This document shows positions 5,958 to 6,687 of a stretch of 6,687 bases of DNA, piece after piece (positions within the stretch are counted from its first letter, which is position 1; the number at the start of each line of letters is the position of its first letter). The DNA is from UBA5336 sp039198685 (lineage in GTDB: Bacteria; Pseudomonadota; Alphaproteobacteria; Caulobacterales; Hyphomonadaceae). The position numbers and the translations under genes are program-made. The notes beneath the pieces were generated by a model. It saw only the letters and a program-made list of their open reading frames with translations. It was not told the DNA's origin and made no database searches. The stretch covers positions 1 through 6,687 of the forward strand of contig JBCCTK010000136.1 of NCBI GenBank assembly GCA_039198685.1, given 5' to 3'.

Positions 5958-6596
5958 CTATTTATTTGGTTGAGGCGTGGTCCGTAGGTACGGTTTGATC
6001 TCTTTGTGCCCTTTCGGAAACAGGCGCTCAATCTCGTCGGGTTCGGTCACGCTGGGAACGATGATAACATCTTCCCCGTCCTGCCAGTTCACAGGTGTGG
6101 CGACTTTGTAGTTGTCCGTGAGTTGAAGACTGTCGATCAGCCGCAGCACTTCATCAAAATTCCGGCCCGCGCTCGGCGGATAAATGATCGATGCTCGGAT
6201 CTTCTTGTTGGGATCAATCACATAGACCGCGCGCACTGTCACTTTCGGATCCGCGTTTGGATGAATCATATTGTAGAGTGTAGCGACCGTTCTGTTTTCG
6301 TCTGCAATTATGGGAAAATCGACAGTCGCATTTTGGGTCTCTTCGATGTCGGAGATCCAAGCTTGGTGTTGTTCAACACTATCGACAGATACCACAATCG
6401 CCTTGGCATTGCGCGCTGCCAGTTTGTCTTTCAATTTTGCGGTATAGCCCAGCTCCGTGGTGCAGACGGGCGTAAAATCGGCTGGGTGGGAAAAGAACAC
6501 AACCCAGTTGTCACCTGCCCAGTCATGGAAGCGAATGGGCCCCTGTGTCGTTTTGGCTTCAAAATCGGGTGCTGTATCGCCAAGTAGTAGGCTCAT
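5958..6596 (-). CDS. 1-Cys peroxiredoxin (Prx6 type)
   Basis: This thiol peroxidase reduces hydrogen peroxide and organic hydroperoxides in the cytoplasm. The 212-residue protein has the thioredoxin-like core with FFSHPADFTPVCTTELG (34-50), giving peroxidatic Cys45 with Thr42 in the PxxxT/SxxC motif and Arg122 in VTVRAVYVIDP as the likely third active-site residue. It has no other cysteine, so it is a 1-Cys enzyme that must be recycled by an external thiol. The long C-terminal part, including YPPSAGRNFDEVLRLIDSLQLTD (139-161) and VNWQDGEDVIIVPSV (169-183), is typical of the Prx6 subfamily and separates it from AhpC. The ATG at 6596 has GGAG eight bases upstream. It is convergent with the TonB-like gene and shows no operon partner in the window. 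The subfamily assignment is firm; the reductant and regulation are not visible. Confidence 0.95.
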   Translation of the reverse strand: MSLLLGDTAPDFEAKTTQGPIRFHDWAGDNWVVFFSHPADFTPVCTTELGYTAKLKDKLAARNAKAIVVSVDSVEQHQAWISDIEETQNATVDFPIIADENRTVATLYNMIHPNADPKVTVRAVYVIDPNKKIRASIIYPPSAGRNFDEVLRLIDSLQLTDNYKVATPVNWQDGEDVIIVPSVTEPDEIERLFPKGHKEIKPYLRTTPQPNK

Positions 6597-6687
6597 CTTC
6601 TTGTCTCCGATGGATTGTTTGGATTATGAAGAGTGGTGCCTTGGGGGGCGGGCGCAAAGACCGCAGTGCTCAAGCGCTGAATCAGAA
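6597..6687 (-). promoter_or_regulatory. Upstream region of the peroxiredoxin gene
   Basis: The 91 bases before the peroxiredoxin start contain its ribosome binding site (GGAG, 6608-6605) and a CATAAT -10-like hexamer at 6628-6623. There is no matching -35 box at the usual spacing, so an activator or an alternative sigma factor may be needed. No GGAAC motif of the alphaproteobacterial general stress sigma factor is seen. A promoter probably lies here but is not defined. Confidence 0.3.

Overview
The window looks like chromosomal DNA of an alphaproteobacterium: GC-rich, tightly packed, with a class IV aminotransferase of the kind I associate with Rhodobacterales and related marine or stalked alphaproteobacteria, and a PetR-like response regulator. 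The lineage is inferred from protein motifs and gene order; I could not run a search. I see no insertion sequence, integrase, CRISPR array, tRNA or rRNA, and nothing that marks the region as recently acquired.

The left part (1-4040) is read from the minus strand. In transcription order it holds a MarR-family regulator (4040-3570), an OmpR/PetR-type response regulator (3573-2902), an FkbM-family SAM-dependent methyltransferase (2902-2060), an EnvZ-type sensor histidine kinase (2060-771) and, after 83 bases, ribonuclease PH (687 to the window edge, missing only its last few residues). The first four genes have overlapping stop and start codons and must be one transcription unit. rph may be read through from them or have its own promoter.

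The middle (4041-4129) is a short divergent promoter region with a perfect 12-bp palindrome, a candidate operator for the MarR protein. It separates the regulatory operon from a plus-strand branched-chain aminotransferase gene (4130-5014).

The right part holds a plus-strand gene (5107-5868) for a proline-rich, single-membrane-anchor protein. Its N-terminus resembles TonB/TolA-type anchors, but it lacks a recognisable TonB C-terminal domain. A convergent minus-strand gene (6596-5958) encodes a 1-Cys (Prx6-type) peroxiredoxin. A hairpin at the end of the plus-strand gene may terminate it.

Functionally, the core of the window is a signalling cassette: sensor kinase, response regulator and MarR repressor. 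An FkbM methyltransferase has been placed exactly between regulator and kinase. That is the most unusual arrangement here, and it suggests a link between envelope or glycan methylation and two-component signalling. The aminotransferase, RNase PH and peroxiredoxin are ordinary housekeeping or stress genes.
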